64,000 nucleotides of DNA from Anaerolineales bacterium UBA6055 (GCA_002428985.1 DIYL01000002.1:248001-312000); one strand, 5' to 3'; positions 1-9,297 are shown, numbered from the stretch's first letter. Program-made: numbers and translations. Notes: generated from the letters alone by a model not told the origin.

Positions 1-282
1 ATCAACAGCGATACTGAAGTCGTTTTGGATCAGCAAGACGAAGTCATAAGTATTTACATTAATGCTGATGCAGTCAAAGCAACTTACCAAACCTCAGATG
101 TTTTGCGTAAATCATTGACATTCGTTCACCACCAACAACTTGACAGTCTCATCGCAGTTTCCAATAATAAACTGACCCGACTAATCCTCTTGATGGCATT
201 CTCGACCGTGAATATTCCTATTGCCCGGTTCGATAATCATAATGAAGCTCATAAGTATGTAGAACAACACAAAACATCATAA
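1..282 (+). CDS. C-terminal end of a STAS/SpoIIAA-like small protein (partial)
   Basis: The frame is open from the first base, so this is the 3' end of a gene beginning outside the window. A TTG at 25 is only an internal codon. About 93 residues are visible. The pattern is an alpha/beta domain: a hydrophobic strand (LTRLILLMAF), a second strand around IPIARFD, then a closing helix ending KYVEQH. This resembles the small SpoIIAA/STAS-like proteins elsewhere in the window (36512-36877 and 39604-40071), which also end in a helix after a short strand. The family assignment rests on topology and is tentative. A strong hairpin follows the stop codon. Confidence 0.55.
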   Translation: MNSDTEVVLDQQDEVISIYINADAVKATYQTSDVLRKSLTFVHHQQLDSLIAVSNNKLTRLILLMAFSTVNIPIARFDNHNEAHKYVEQHKTS

Positions 283-290
283 GCGGTATT

Positions 291-316
291 GAGGAATGCG
301 AGCAATCGCATTCCTC
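291..316. terminator. Strong hairpin between convergent genes
   Basis: A perfect 11-bp stem (GAGGAATGCGA paired with TCGCATTCCTC) closes a GCAA tetraloop between two converging genes. There is no clear T-run on either side. It probably acts as a bidirectional terminator or 3'-end stabiliser. Confidence 0.7.
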
Positions 317-331
317 GAAATATAGCTTAGA

Positions 332-2047
332 TTATTTCCTCTTATTTTTCTGTCTCTGCTTACCCTTTTTACCACCTTTTTTCTGTTGTTTTTTCCACTG
401 ATCGCGCAATGTCACTGTGCGATTGAAGACCAACTTATCATCAGTTGAATCCGGATCAACAACAAAATAGGCTAAGCGTTCAAACTGGAAGCGATCCCCC
501 ACTTTAGCTTCTTTGATATACGGCTCAATATAAACCGGATCAACAACTTTCAGTGAGTCTGGGTTAAGGAATTCAGTGAAATCTTTGTCAGGATCACTTT
601 CTGGGTCTTCTTCAGTGAACAACGCATCGTATAAACGTGCTTCAGCTTTTACAGCCTGATCAACCGATACCCAATGCAGTGTTGCTTTAACACGCCGTCC
701 ATCTGGTGCTTGACCACCCTTCGTTTCAGGGTCGTAAGTACAATGTAACTCAATAATATTGCCATCATCGTCTTTGATGACATCGGTACAAGTGATGAAG
801 TATCCCCAGCGCAATCGGACTTCACGTCCCGGTGCTAGCCGAAAGAATTTTTTGACAGGTTCTTCCATAAAATCTTCGCGCTCGATATAAAGTTCGCGCG
901 AGAATGGAACAGTCCGTGTACCAGCCGACTCATCCTCAGGATTATTGACAGCATCCATCTGCTCAACTTGTCCTTCTGGATAATTCTCGATGACAACTTT
1001 GAGTGGGTTGATAACGGCCATAACGCGGTTAGCAACTTTATTCAAGTGATCGCGGATATGGTATTCGAGCTTGTGCATCTCAACCACACCTTTAACTTTG
1101 CCAACACCAATATCATCAGCAAAGTTCCGAATCGACTCTGGTGTATAACCACGACGACGTAACCCTGAAATGGTCGGCATCCGTGGGTCATCCCAGCCTG
1201 TGACATGCCCTTCTTGCACCAAACGAATGAGTTTGCGTTTACTGAGAACAGTGTGTGTCATATCGAGGCGTGCAAATTCGATCTGTTGCGGATGATAAAT
1301 CTCGATATTATCCAGATACCAATCATACAATGGGCGATGATCTTCATACTCAAGTGTACAAATGGAATGTGTAATTTCTTCAATACTATCCGACTGACCA
1401 TGTGCAAAGTCATACATTGGATAGATTTTCCATTTGTCGCCTGTACGTGGATGATGCGCATCCAAAATACGGTACATCACAGGGTCACGCATATTGATAT
1501 TGCCAGAGGTCATATCAATTTTTGCACGGAGTACCGCTTCACCTTCTTTGAATCCACCATCGCGCATTTTTTCGAATAGCTCAAGGTTTTCTTCAACAGA
1601 GCGATCACGATAGGGGCTGTGTTTGCCGGGTTCCTTCAGTGTGCCACGGTATTCACGGATTTCATCTGGGCTGAGTTCATCAACATATGCCCGTCCAACT
1701 TTGATCAACTCAACGGCCATATCGTATAGTTGGTCGAAATAATCCGATGCAAAATATAGACGGTCACCCCAGTCATAACCCAACCATTTGACATCTTCCA
1801 TAATCGCGTCAATATATTCCTGCTCTTCTTTTGCAGGGTTGGTATCGTCAAAGCGCAGATTGCATAGACCACCATATTGTTCAGCAATGCCGAAATTCAA
1901 TACGATAGATTTCGCATGACCGATATGTAAATAACCATTCGGCTCAGGTGGGAAGCGGGTATGGACTTTTTTGTCGAAGCGACCACTTTCGTTATGTGTA
2001 TCGATAATCTCAGTAATGAAATTTCGATTTGTCTCGTTTTCTGTCAT
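332..2047 (-). CDS. glnS: Glutaminyl-tRNA synthetase
   Basis: Class I aminoacyl-tRNA synthetase that charges tRNA-Gln with glutamine in the cytoplasm. The catalytic domain shows PEPNGYLHIGHAKS (HIGH motif at residues 41-44) and the KMSKS-type loop VLSKRKL near residues 267-273, both in the GlnRS form rather than the GluRS form. The anticodon-binding beta-barrels follow. The length of 571 residues fits bacterial GlnRS. The C-terminus ends in a Lys/Arg-rich tail (about the last 20 residues, rich in KK and GKQRQKNKRK), a common non-catalytic extension. An AAAGG ribosome site precedes the ATG. It is transcribed alone, converging on the upstream partial gene. Its presence suggests direct Gln-tRNA formation rather than sole reliance on transamidation. 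Confidence 0.97.
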   Translation of the reverse strand: MTENETNRNFITEIIDTHNESGRFDKKVHTRFPPEPNGYLHIGHAKSIVLNFGIAEQYGGLCNLRFDDTNPAKEEQEYIDAIMEDVKWLGYDWGDRLYFASDYFDQLYDMAVELIKVGRAYVDELSPDEIREYRGTLKEPGKHSPYRDRSVEENLELFEKMRDGGFKEGEAVLRAKIDMTSGNINMRDPVMYRILDAHHPRTGDKWKIYPMYDFAHGQSDSIEEITHSICTLEYEDHRPLYDWYLDNIEIYHPQQIEFARLDMTHTVLSKRKLIRLVQEGHVTGWDDPRMPTISGLRRRGYTPESIRNFADDIGVGKVKGVVEMHKLEYHIRDHLNKVANRVMAVINPLKVVIENYPEGQVEQMDAVNNPEDESAGTRTVPFSRELYIEREDFMEEPVKKFFRLAPGREVRLRWGYFITCTDVIKDDDGNIIELHCTYDPETKGGQAPDGRRVKATLHWVSVDQAVKAEARLYDALFTEEDPESDPDKDFTEFLNPDSLKVVDPVYIEPYIKEAKVGDRFQFERLAYFVVDPDSTDDKLVFNRTVTLRDQWKKQQKKGGKKGKQRQKNKRK

Positions 2048-2194
2048 AGACCTTTTCTCTGTTTAGCGTGGGAATTAGCTGTCGTACTTTAAATAGAAGA
2101 CTTTTGTATCATCTCCTATTTTTCAGATGTTATCATAACCCAATATGTAGTCTCGTTCAACAGAGTGTTTAACGGGTCATGGTTTACTTGGTCA

Positions 2195-2800
2195 TTAATC
2201 CCATACAGGTGGTTTTTCGTGATAGGGATCTTTCACATCACGATCGGGTGAGAGTGTCTGTTGATAACGCTCGACTAATAATTGAATCGCATCAGCAAGA
2301 TGTTCGTCGGTGATGTTGTAGTCTTCGCGCGCTGTACGAATTTTATGTGCTTCAAGCAACACTTCGGCATGAGTTGATCCAAATGGTGGCTCAAATTTAT
2401 AGCAGGCGCATTCAATCAACTGTCCTAATGGATCACGGAAGTAAATCGAATCCATAAACCCACGATCAACATCACCTGTGTTTTTAATACCGCGTTCGTC
2501 AAGGCGTTTTGCAATCTGTGTATAGACCGCGCGTGACACATTGAATGCCAGATGATGCAGATTACCGATACCTTCCGGATTACGGGTTGAATCGGGTTCG
2601 CGTTCTTCGTTAGTAAAAATTGTAATCAAACGACCATCACCAGGATCAAAATAGAGATGGTTTTCCTCAGGGCGGTCAAGATTAGGTTGCTCGAATACCA
2701 TCGGCATACCCATCACACCTTCCCAGAAATCAATACTCGTCTGACGATTTGCACCAATTAGTGTAATGTGATGTACACCTTGTGTTTGGATTTTTTTCAT
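2195..2800 (-). CDS. VOC-superfamily (glyoxalase/extradiol dioxygenase-like) protein
   Basis: Vicinal oxygen chelate protein of 201 residues. The N-terminal VOC module starts with GVHHITLIGANRQTSIDFWE, and the second half carries LHHLAFNV and DPLGQLIECACY. These place His and Glu at the usual metal positions: His in each beta-strand repeat, and Glu in the last strand. The relatives are ring-cleaving dioxygenase-like or glyoxalase-like proteins that act on small substrates. The substrate cannot be read from the sequence. A charged C-terminal helix of about 60 residues follows the VOC fold. It lies just downstream of the copper gene's divergent promoter region and appears monocistronic. Confidence 0.8.
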   Translation of the reverse strand: MKKIQTQGVHHITLIGANRQTSIDFWEGVMGMPMVFEQPNLDRPEENHLYFDPGDGRLITIFTNEEREPDSTRNPEGIGNLHHLAFNVSRAVYTQIAKRLDERGIKNTGDVDRGFMDSIYFRDPLGQLIECACYKFEPPFGSTHAEVLLEAHKIRTAREDYNITDEHLADAIQLLVERYQQTLSPDRDVKDPYHEKPPVWD

Positions 2801-2897
2801 TGTACATATCCTTTGATACGGTTCAACAGTATGCTAAGTGTACAACCGGACGGTGTTCCTTTTAGAAATTATAATTATTCTCTTAGAGATTATCTAT

Positions 2898-2936
2898 TGG
2901 TATAGAATTCTGCTGACATTTGTGCAAAATTGCACA
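2898..2936 (+). promoter_or_regulatory. Putative extended -10 and inverted repeat upstream of the copper gene
   Basis: TGGTATAGA at 2898-2906 looks like an extended -10 element. About 15 bp downstream lies a perfect inverted repeat, TGTGCAA-AA-TTGCACA (2921-2936). A palindrome in the early leader is typical of a repressor site. No known copper-regulator operator was matched, so the role is inferred. Confidence 0.35.
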
Positions 2937-3001
2937 ATAATAGTCATACAGAGCTTTGCATCATTAAAACCTGTTCAATAATTCTCAGTTAGAGCAAACC
3001 T

Positions 3002-5278
3002 ATGTCCAAAACAAAACTCATCATCCTGCTTTTGACATTTATATTGGTTCTCCCTACACAAGCACATGGTTATATTGTTCGCGCAATCCCTGAAGACCGT
3101 AGTACGTTACAACGCCCGCCGACACGTCTACAATATTGGTTCAGCGAAGATTTAGAACCACGCTTTAGTGAGCTAAATCTACGCGATCAATCGGGCGAAA
3201 TTATTGCAACAGGTGGTGTTGACGAAAACAATCGAACCTTATTATCGCTACAAGTGCCACCTGAATTACCTGATGGTGCATATATTGTTGAGTTAAGACC
3301 AGCATTTGCCAGCGATGGTCATGTTGTGGCTGAAAGTCGGGTATTTTTTGTAGGCGATGAAGTTGGTGGAGTCGAAGGACAAGCAGCAGCCGATACCGCT
3401 ATTCCCTTAGAAGTCGTCTGGCGAACACTTATGACAATTGCCAATATGTTAATTTTTGGCACAACGGTTCTCTACTCAACGGTGTTATTTCCGGCTTGGG
3501 GCAATGCAAAATATAAAGCTGGTGGACTGCCACCACGTGTAATGACAAGACTACGCAACACGTTAATTGGAGCGCTTGCCCTAGCTATCGTTGCTAATCT
3601 AATCGCCCTATTACAACAATCGATGGTCTTTTTCAACGCAAGTGCGGTACAAGTTATCGAGCAAAGTTTGTGGCAGGTGGTGCAAATCGGATCGCGTTTT
3701 GGTGATGTCTGGACGTTCCGAATGGTCTTACTGATTTTCACAGGTGTACTGATATTCGTTAGCGAATACTATAAAGAGCAATTCCCACAACTCACCCGTG
3801 GTATTTGGAATGGTCTCGCATGGATGGGTGCATTGCTCATCGGTGTCTCAATGATTACAAGTCATGCCGCAGGGTCATTATTATTGCCGTGGGTAGCTAT
3901 CTCAGTAAACTGGTTACATGCCCTTGCAGTTGCATTTTGGGTCGGTGGCATTATGGCGTTGGTGCTCATTCTTCCAGTTGCACTTGCCCCGTATGATGGC
4001 GATGCGCGCAGACAAGCACTACTGGCAGTTATGCCGAGGTTCTCGCGGATTACAGCAATCATGGTGTTCGTGGTAATCGTCACAGGCATCTATAATTCAC
4101 TCAACTGGTTTGTCACCCCAGCAGATGTCGCGACAACTTACGGTACATCACTCGGTCTAAAGTTGTTTATGATGGCGCTATTATTGTTTGTTGGTGCATT
4201 ACATCACATCGCATTACGCCCACAGATTGCTGTTCAACTTGAAAAAGTCATTTCTCGGGTTATCCCAATGGGCATTCGTATGCGACTGATTGATGGGTTT
4301 TATGCACTGATTAAACGTGCAGGAGCATTCGGTTTTACGATGCGTTTGGAGTTTGTTTTTGTCATCATCACGTTAGGTACAGTGGCACTCCTATCTGCTA
4401 CTCCAATCCCTGACCCTGAATTTTTGGATGTCACGGTCGAAACACCAACCGCAACCCAAACCGTCGGTGACTATACAATCACAAGTGCTGTCATTCCCGG
4501 TGGTACAGGCGTGAATACATACGATACAGTCGTCACTATTGATGATATGTCAGTGACGAATGTCACAGTATTTTTGCAGATGGTCAATCCAGAGACAGCC
4601 GAGCGCAGTGATTGGTATGTGACCGAGCAAGTTGAAAATGGATTATATGTTTCTGCAGGTGATGATATTGATGAGATTGGGACATGGTGGACATTGATTG
4701 ATGTCATTGATGCCGGGGGCAATATCACGCGTGCAGCCTTTGTGTGGGACATCAGTACAGACGCTAATATTTTACAACTCCGTGACCCGCAAGCTATTCA
4801 TGCTATTGTGCTCTTTGTCCTGACAGGTTTCCTATTTTCACAAGCATATCCAACTCTAAAACGATTCTATCTCAAACTGAATGTCACCCCCCTAACAGGC
4901 TTGATTGCTGTTATTGTTGTTGTGGGTACAATAGCTGCAATGGTCGGAGGTGGTTTATTTATCACTGACCAGCAGCGAATCTATGAGGAGAGTCTCAATC
5001 CACCACCCGAAATTCTCAATACAGTTTTACCCGACAAAGCATCCATCGAACGGGGTGAGACACTATATACTGAATTTTGTCTTGTGTGGCAGGGAGAATC
5101 AGAAGATTTTCGTGCATTACGCAATCAATTAGATGATTTCCGCGATGATTTCTTATACAACATCACAGTAGATGGTTGGCGTGATTTACCACCATGTGAG
5201 GGTGATTTAACAAATGACCAAAGGTGGGACATCATCAACTACGTCCGCACCTTTGAAGATCGTTCGCAGTCTAACTAA
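3002..5278 (+). CDS. CopC-CopD copper transport fusion with a degenerate cytochrome c-like tail
   Basis: Multi-domain membrane protein of 758 residues. A signal peptide ends at QA-H, which puts His22 at the mature N-terminus as in CopC copper proteins. The CopC domain (about 22-118) keeps SDGH with His107. A CopD-type membrane domain of about eight helices follows (about 140-430), then an extracytoplasmic YtkA-like beta domain (about 470-590), two further helices, and a C-terminal domain shaped like a cytochrome c (about 680-758). In that last domain the expected CxxCH is CLVWQ (residues 693-697), and the usual axial-Met segment reads LPPCEGDL, so haem attachment should be lost. The known role of CopC/CopD is copper handling at the membrane. 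Fusion of all four parts is seen directly; copper specificity is inferred. Confidence 0.85.
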   Translation: MSKTKLIILLLTFILVLPTQAHGYIVRAIPEDRSTLQRPPTRLQYWFSEDLEPRFSELNLRDQSGEIIATGGVDENNRTLLSLQVPPELPDGAYIVELRPAFASDGHVVAESRVFFVGDEVGGVEGQAAADTAIPLEVVWRTLMTIANMLIFGTTVLYSTVLFPAWGNAKYKAGGLPPRVMTRLRNTLIGALALAIVANLIALLQQSMVFFNASAVQVIEQSLWQVVQIGSRFGDVWTFRMVLLIFTGVLIFVSEYYKEQFPQLTRGIWNGLAWMGALLIGVSMITSHAAGSLLLPWVAISVNWLHALAVAFWVGGIMALVLILPVALAPYDGDARRQALLAVMPRFSRITAIMVFVVIVTGIYNSLNWFVTPADVATTYGTSLGLKLFMMALLLFVGALHHIALRPQIAVQLEKVISRVIPMGIRMRLIDGFYALIKRAGAFGFTMRLEFVFVIITLGTVALLSATPIPDPEFLDVTVETPTATQTVGDYTITSAVIPGGTGVNTYDTVVTIDDMSVTNVTVFLQMVNPETAERSDWYVTEQVENGLYVSAGDDIDEIGTWWTLIDVIDAGGNITRAAFVWDISTDANILQLRDPQAIHAIVLFVLTGFLFSQAYPTLKRFYLKLNVTPLTGLIAVIVVVGTIAAMVGGGLFITDQQRIYEESLNPPPEILNTVLPDKASIERGETLYTEFCLVWQGESEDFRALRNQLDDFRDDFLYNITVDGWRDLPPCEGDLTNDQRWDIINYVRTFEDRSQSN

Positions 5279-5445
5279 ATGTCAGACTGCATCTCAGCTT
5301 TATTGCTGGTTGATTTGCGCCATTCAATTCCACCAATAAGCAAGATTGGTAGGGTTGCAATAATCCATTCACCTTGCAGGATAAGGAGGAGTGCAATTAG
5401 GGCGAAGAAAATCCTCAAGCCCCAAGTTATTTGTTGTTCAGTCAC
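5275..5445 (-). CDS. Small two-helix membrane protein (56 aa)
   Basis: A short frame below usual length cut-offs starts at GTG 5445, preceded by GGAG with a 7-nt spacer, and ends at 5275, overlapping the copper gene's stop codon in antisense. The protein begins MTEQQITWGLRIFFALIALL. It has two hydrophobic segments (about residues 12-23 and 28-40) separated by QGEW, then a charged tail EWRKSTSNKAEMQSDI. This is a credible small membrane protein with a proper ribosome site and no paralogue in the window. Its function is unknown. It is on the same strand as the following membrane protein gene and 79 bp downstream of it, so the two may be co-transcribed. Confidence 0.6.
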   Translation of the reverse strand: MTEQQITWGLRIFFALIALLLILQGEWIIATLPILLIGGIEWRKSTSNKAEMQSDI

Positions 5446-5524
5446 TATTGTGCTCCACTAAACTACAATCCATCAATCATCAGTATACGATGAAGATATT
5501 AGAATTACGTCAGGGCACCTGTGG

Positions 5525-7153
5525 TTACTCAAGTAACTCATCCGGTATCGTGATATACATCACATCGATCACCTTATCACTGATATTTTGCACTTCATCA
5601 CCATCATAGAAGCTTACCACTTGGCGAATTCGAACCTCTTGGATTGGATGTTCATAATTATAAGCATCCTCACGTGGTTGACTGTTAATATGCATTGGAG
5701 GACGAATAATCGACGGTAAGAAATTGGGCTGATGATTGGTATTGAAGTTATAAGCAAAAGTAGTCAGTAGATTTCGCATACCCATTGCTTGCAATTCGTT
5801 ATAGCGATTATTTCCATATTTTTCAATAAACGCAGGCACTTCATCGACAGTCAACGAGCGAGATTCCCAATAAACTTCTGGTGATCCTGTACCACCATTA
5901 ACCGATGTAAAACTTTTACCATCGTAAATATAGTGAAGACGATTTTGTGTAATTGCGAAATCATAGGGTTGCAACTGTGAATAATCGAGGGCATAACGGT
6001 CGCCTTGTGTATCAATCACATCAAATCGATATTGCACATGTATCGGTGTATTCCACCAACCAAGATGATGAACACCAAAGAAAAGTGATCCTGACCCAAT
6101 AATCACCATAGAAAGAACTGCTGGAATAGGTTTGAACAAAGGAGCAATAGCTTCACTATTCCCATATTTCCAGATAAACCAGATCATCGCAGCATCTAGC
6201 AAAATCCACTTCCAGAAGAAGACACCCGCCGAAATCATGATGCCTGTATGCAATAGAATCGCTAACGCTAGAATAAACATTGTGAAACGGCGACGCAATA
6301 CAAACATAAATATAATGCCGATTTCCATGACAACCGTAAATATCTGGAACGGTACTTGCAACACCTCGACAATATCAGTCATGGTATAGACAAGTTCTTG
6401 ACTGCGGAAAGCAAGCCACCCTTTTTCATATGCGAACGGAATGTAATGGTGTAGATCATTATCAAATACCCAATTAATCGAGCTATCAGCACCGATATGC
6501 AATTTTTCGATACCGGGGAAATAATAGAATGCACCAATTAAACATAACCCGACAAAGATAAAATCCATCGTTCGCCCCCGTACAAATGGGCGCACCGCAA
6601 CAAAACAACCAAATAACGCCATAAATTCAAATAGCATCAGTTTATCGGTGAATGTAAACGATACAGGCCACAGGAACTGACTTGATATGAGGTAACAAAC
6701 CATCACAAATGGCACGATAAACAACGGATTCACATAGACTAAGACAGCCAGTAAAATTAGAAACAAACGATCGAGATAATGTGGCAAATCATAATAGTAA
6801 TTATATTCGTACGCTGAATATGCCCATGCCATCACAATAACAGGCACCATCATCGCAATCCGTAAACCATTCCCGTGTTCAAATGCCGACCAACTAAATT
6901 GGTATCGCAAGCGATTTTGTTGTATTGGCAGATAGTTTATAACCAACAGAACAAATATTGTAATTGCAATGGGCCAGACTGCACGTTGGCGTAATAATTC
7001 AAAGGAGAAAAAATCTAGGAAGTAGGTATCAATGCTGATTTTAACCAAGAATCTGTTGGCGATAAAAAGCTGTAACAACAATAAAACCGCCACACTCAAT
7101 AAAAATCGCCAACTAATATTTTTGCGTATGTAGTCCATGGGTCTATCTCTCAT
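5525..7153 (-). CDS. Large multi-pass membrane protein, HTTM/gamma-carboxylase-like
   Basis: A protein of 542 residues with roughly nine hydrophobic helices in the first 350 residues, then a soluble C-terminal domain of about 180 residues. The membrane part resembles the HTTM family (vitamin K-dependent gamma-carboxylase-like proteins): WP/ID-rich loops, a segment reading FDNDLHHYIPFAYEKGWL, and paired aromatic helices. Carboxylase activity should not be assumed, as most bacterial HTTM proteins are uncharacterised. Two in-frame starts exist. The ATG at 7138 (MDYIRKN) has GAGAG about 8 nt upstream and may be the true start; the ATG at 7153 has a weaker site. Confidence 0.55.
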   Translation of the reverse strand: MRDRPMDYIRKNISWRFLLSVAVLLLLQLFIANRFLVKISIDTYFLDFFSFELLRQRAVWPIAITIFVLLVINYLPIQQNRLRYQFSWSAFEHGNGLRIAMMVPVIVMAWAYSAYEYNYYYDLPHYLDRLFLILLAVLVYVNPLFIVPFVMVCYLISSQFLWPVSFTFTDKLMLFEFMALFGCFVAVRPFVRGRTMDFIFVGLCLIGAFYYFPGIEKLHIGADSSINWVFDNDLHHYIPFAYEKGWLAFRSQELVYTMTDIVEVLQVPFQIFTVVMEIGIIFMFVLRRRFTMFILALAILLHTGIMISAGVFFWKWILLDAAMIWFIWKYGNSEAIAPLFKPIPAVLSMVIIGSGSLFFGVHHLGWWNTPIHVQYRFDVIDTQGDRYALDYSQLQPYDFAITQNRLHYIYDGKSFTSVNGGTGSPEVYWESRSLTVDEVPAFIEKYGNNRYNELQAMGMRNLLTTFAYNFNTNHQPNFLPSIIRPPMHINSQPREDAYNYEHPIQEVRIRQVVSFYDGDEVQNISDKVIDVMYITIPDELLE

Positions 7154-7212
7154 CCAGTTTTAATCCGCGCAAAGTATAGCATATGGATCGCTCATCACAC
7201 CCGTGACAATTG

Positions 7213-8802
7213 TCAGTTTTTTCGGAGTGATTTTAATAAACGGTATACGGATTGGACAGGACGGCCAATCACATAGCGTCCACCATGAATCACTTTTTCT
7301 AATCCACGTACGAGTAATTCAGGCGGGTCGGGTTGTAAGACTGGGTAAGTATCGCATTCATAATTTTCTAGTACACGATTCGCCGCAGCAATACCGGTTG
7401 TTGTGGCTCGTTCCATCCAGAAACTAGGCGTATCATACCCAACCCAATCACCACAGGCATATAATTTATCCCAAGGGGTATCCACCCATAAGCTAGCATC
7501 CGTAGGTACACGAAAACGTGTATGAACCCCACTATTCCGGCGCACAGCAGCATGCAAATATTGCCCTTTAAGCTCAGGGAAAGCGTAGCCAACTTCATTG
7601 ACAGCGTTGATTATCAAATTGCGTTCGGGCATATCAAGAAACTGACCTGAGGCATAAAAGTGCAATTCAATCGCACTCCCACCAGTACGTTTGTGCCAAT
7701 CCTGAAAGTCATCATATAAACGATGTAACCAGAAAAAATTATCCGCAGTAAAATCACCCGTCAGCATTCCACCTTGTGTTCCCTCACGGGGTGATTGCTT
7801 AAACCAGAGGCGAATGACGATGTTACGTAAACCCTGTGGGAAGATGAGTTTTTTCGCTTGTTCGTTTGTATCGGGACTATTATGTAAAATACGCTGAGCG
7901 CCCGGTGCATTAGTCGCTAAAATCACATGGTCAGCATAAATTGAGCGCATCCCCTGTGCAAGTGAGTCCTCAATCACAACTCGCCAGCCTGTTTCCAATT
8001 TTTCAAGGCAAGTGACCGTTGTACCACCACGCACATAACCACCCTTTGCTTCGATTTGATCAACTAAGGGTTGAATCAGCGCTGTATTCGAATCAGCAGG
8101 AAAATATTGCATCTCCCACGACGATCGTCGTAGCATCGTATAAAAGCGCAAAGCCGCAACATAAGAAGCAAAGTCGGTATCATCAATATGGGCTGCCATC
8201 AAATTCTGCCCGACACCGATAAATGTCGCCTTTAAATTCGGTGTCCAACCGCGAAAATACTCACGCATGGGTAAGCCATCTAATGCCGATTTTTCACGAA
8301 TCGGATCATACCCGACTGTCAGCAATACACTCACAAGAAATCCCGGTAGCGACAAAAAATCGAGCGGTGTAATCGTCGACCAGATACCCGGATGAAACAA
8401 TAATTGTAGATAATGAAACGGCGCAGGAATCCAACGTGACCGAATGGCATTACCTGCCTCGAGAGTGCGTACCTCGCGTTCCCATCGGTTGATCCATTCT
8501 TCACCAAAGGAAGGTTGCAAGACCATATCCGGCAAAAAACGGTCAATCGTCGCCCGCATATTATGATACTCGCCCCATAATGCATGCACGCCATGGTCAG
8601 GTTTGAATGTACCTTCCCAACCGAGTTTATCAATCACATCTGGCTCACCACCGGATAAGCGACCACCTGCCCACAAATAGTCAGATTCTAGAATCATAGG
8701 AGGTACATCTCGATCAGCAAGATATACACCGGCTGTTAATCCGGCTAAACCTGCACCAATAATCACAACTGGAATATGATTGTCTGAGGAAAAATCTACC
8801 AA
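7213..8802 (-). CDS. FAD-dependent desaturase-like amine oxidase
   Basis: Flavoprotein of 529 residues related to phytoene/zeta-carotene desaturases and HpnE-type squalene oxidoreductases. The FAD-binding beta-alpha-beta motif is VVIIGAGLAGLTAGVYLA near the N-terminus, followed by the second conserved site WAGGRLSG. The C-terminal FAD contact reads LYACGDWVGYDTPSFWMERA. The start appears to be TTG at 8802, because an in-frame TGA lies just upstream and no ATG precedes the dinucleotide-binding motif. The substrate is unknown. No carotenoid or hopanoid genes flank it, so a polyisoprenoid substrate is only a family-level suggestion. It lies 59 bp downstream of the membrane protein's start, on the same strand. 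Confidence 0.8.
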   Translation of the reverse strand: MVDFSSDNHIPVVIIGAGLAGLTAGVYLADRDVPPMILESDYLWAGGRLSGGEPDVIDKLGWEGTFKPDHGVHALWGEYHNMRATIDRFLPDMVLQPSFGEEWINRWEREVRTLEAGNAIRSRWIPAPFHYLQLLFHPGIWSTITPLDFLSLPGFLVSVLLTVGYDPIREKSALDGLPMREYFRGWTPNLKATFIGVGQNLMAAHIDDTDFASYVAALRFYTMLRRSSWEMQYFPADSNTALIQPLVDQIEAKGGYVRGGTTVTCLEKLETGWRVVIEDSLAQGMRSIYADHVILATNAPGAQRILHNSPDTNEQAKKLIFPQGLRNIVIRLWFKQSPREGTQGGMLTGDFTADNFFWLHRLYDDFQDWHKRTGGSAIELHFYASGQFLDMPERNLIINAVNEVGYAFPELKGQYLHAAVRRNSGVHTRFRVPTDASLWVDTPWDKLYACGDWVGYDTPSFWMERATTTGIAAANRVLENYECDTYPVLQPDPPELLVRGLEKVIHGGRYVIGRPVQSVYRLLKSLRKN

Positions 8803-8888
8803 GTCTGTTTTTCAGTTCATTACTCTATACAGAGTTCATATTGTAACATTTTTCACAGAATTAAAATCATCTATCTTACAGAAGGAGT

Positions 8889-8894
8889 TATAAT
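8889..8894 (+). promoter_or_regulatory. Putative -10 box for the response regulator
   Basis: A perfect TATAAT lies 46 bp upstream of the response-regulator start. No convincing -35 box is visible at the right distance. Confidence 0.3.
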
Positions 8895-8940
8895 TCTAGT
8901 GTATGATTAAGATACTCCCAAACAGGTAACTGGAGGTCCT

Positions 8941-9297
8941 ATGTTAGTTCTTATCATTGAAGATGATCCACATATTCGCAATAACATTATCGAAATACTA
9001 CAATTTGAGGGGTATGATACCGTGTCCGCCAGTAACGGAAAAGATGGTATACAAACAGCATTATCTCAATCCCCTGATATCATTTTCTGTGACCTCATGA
9101 TGCCACATATGGATGGCTATGAAGTACTTGAAATATTGAAGAGCAGTCCTGCAACACAAAACATCCCGTTTATTTTTGTCACAGCTAGAACAGAAACCGA
9201 AACGATCCAAAAAGGTATGGAGATGGGGGCATTCGACTTCCTGCTCAAACCTTTTAAGGCAGAAACAATATTCAAAATGCTCAAGTCGATCACATAA
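8941..9297 (+). CDS. Single-domain response regulator (CheY-like)
   Basis: A stand-alone receiver domain of 118 residues with no output domain. All phosphorylation residues are visible: the acidic pair Asp8-Asp9, phospho-acceptor Asp51 in IFCDLMMP, Thr81 in FVTA, and Lys103 in LLKP. It should accept phosphate from a histidine kinase and act by protein contact. No kinase is adjacent; the only kinase in the window is at 42417-43685, which is far away and lacks its own regulator. The ATG follows a strong GGAGGT ribosome site. The gene stands alone and ends in a shared terminator hairpin. Confidence 0.95.
   Translation: MLVLIIEDDPHIRNNIIEILQFEGYDTVSASNGKDGIQTALSQSPDIIFCDLMMPHMDGYEVLEILKSSPATQNIPFIFVTARTETETIQKGMEMGAFDFLLKPFKAETIFKMLKSIT

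Noticed and set aside
5041..5110. A possible frameshift as the cause of the missing CxxCH in the copper protein
   Set aside because: The downstream residues continue in a protein-like frame to a normal end, and no one-base shift restores a haem motif.
5279..5609. Plus-strand frames just after the copper gene
   Set aside because: They are antisense to the small membrane protein and the HTTM-like gene, lack ribosome sites and look unlike proteins.
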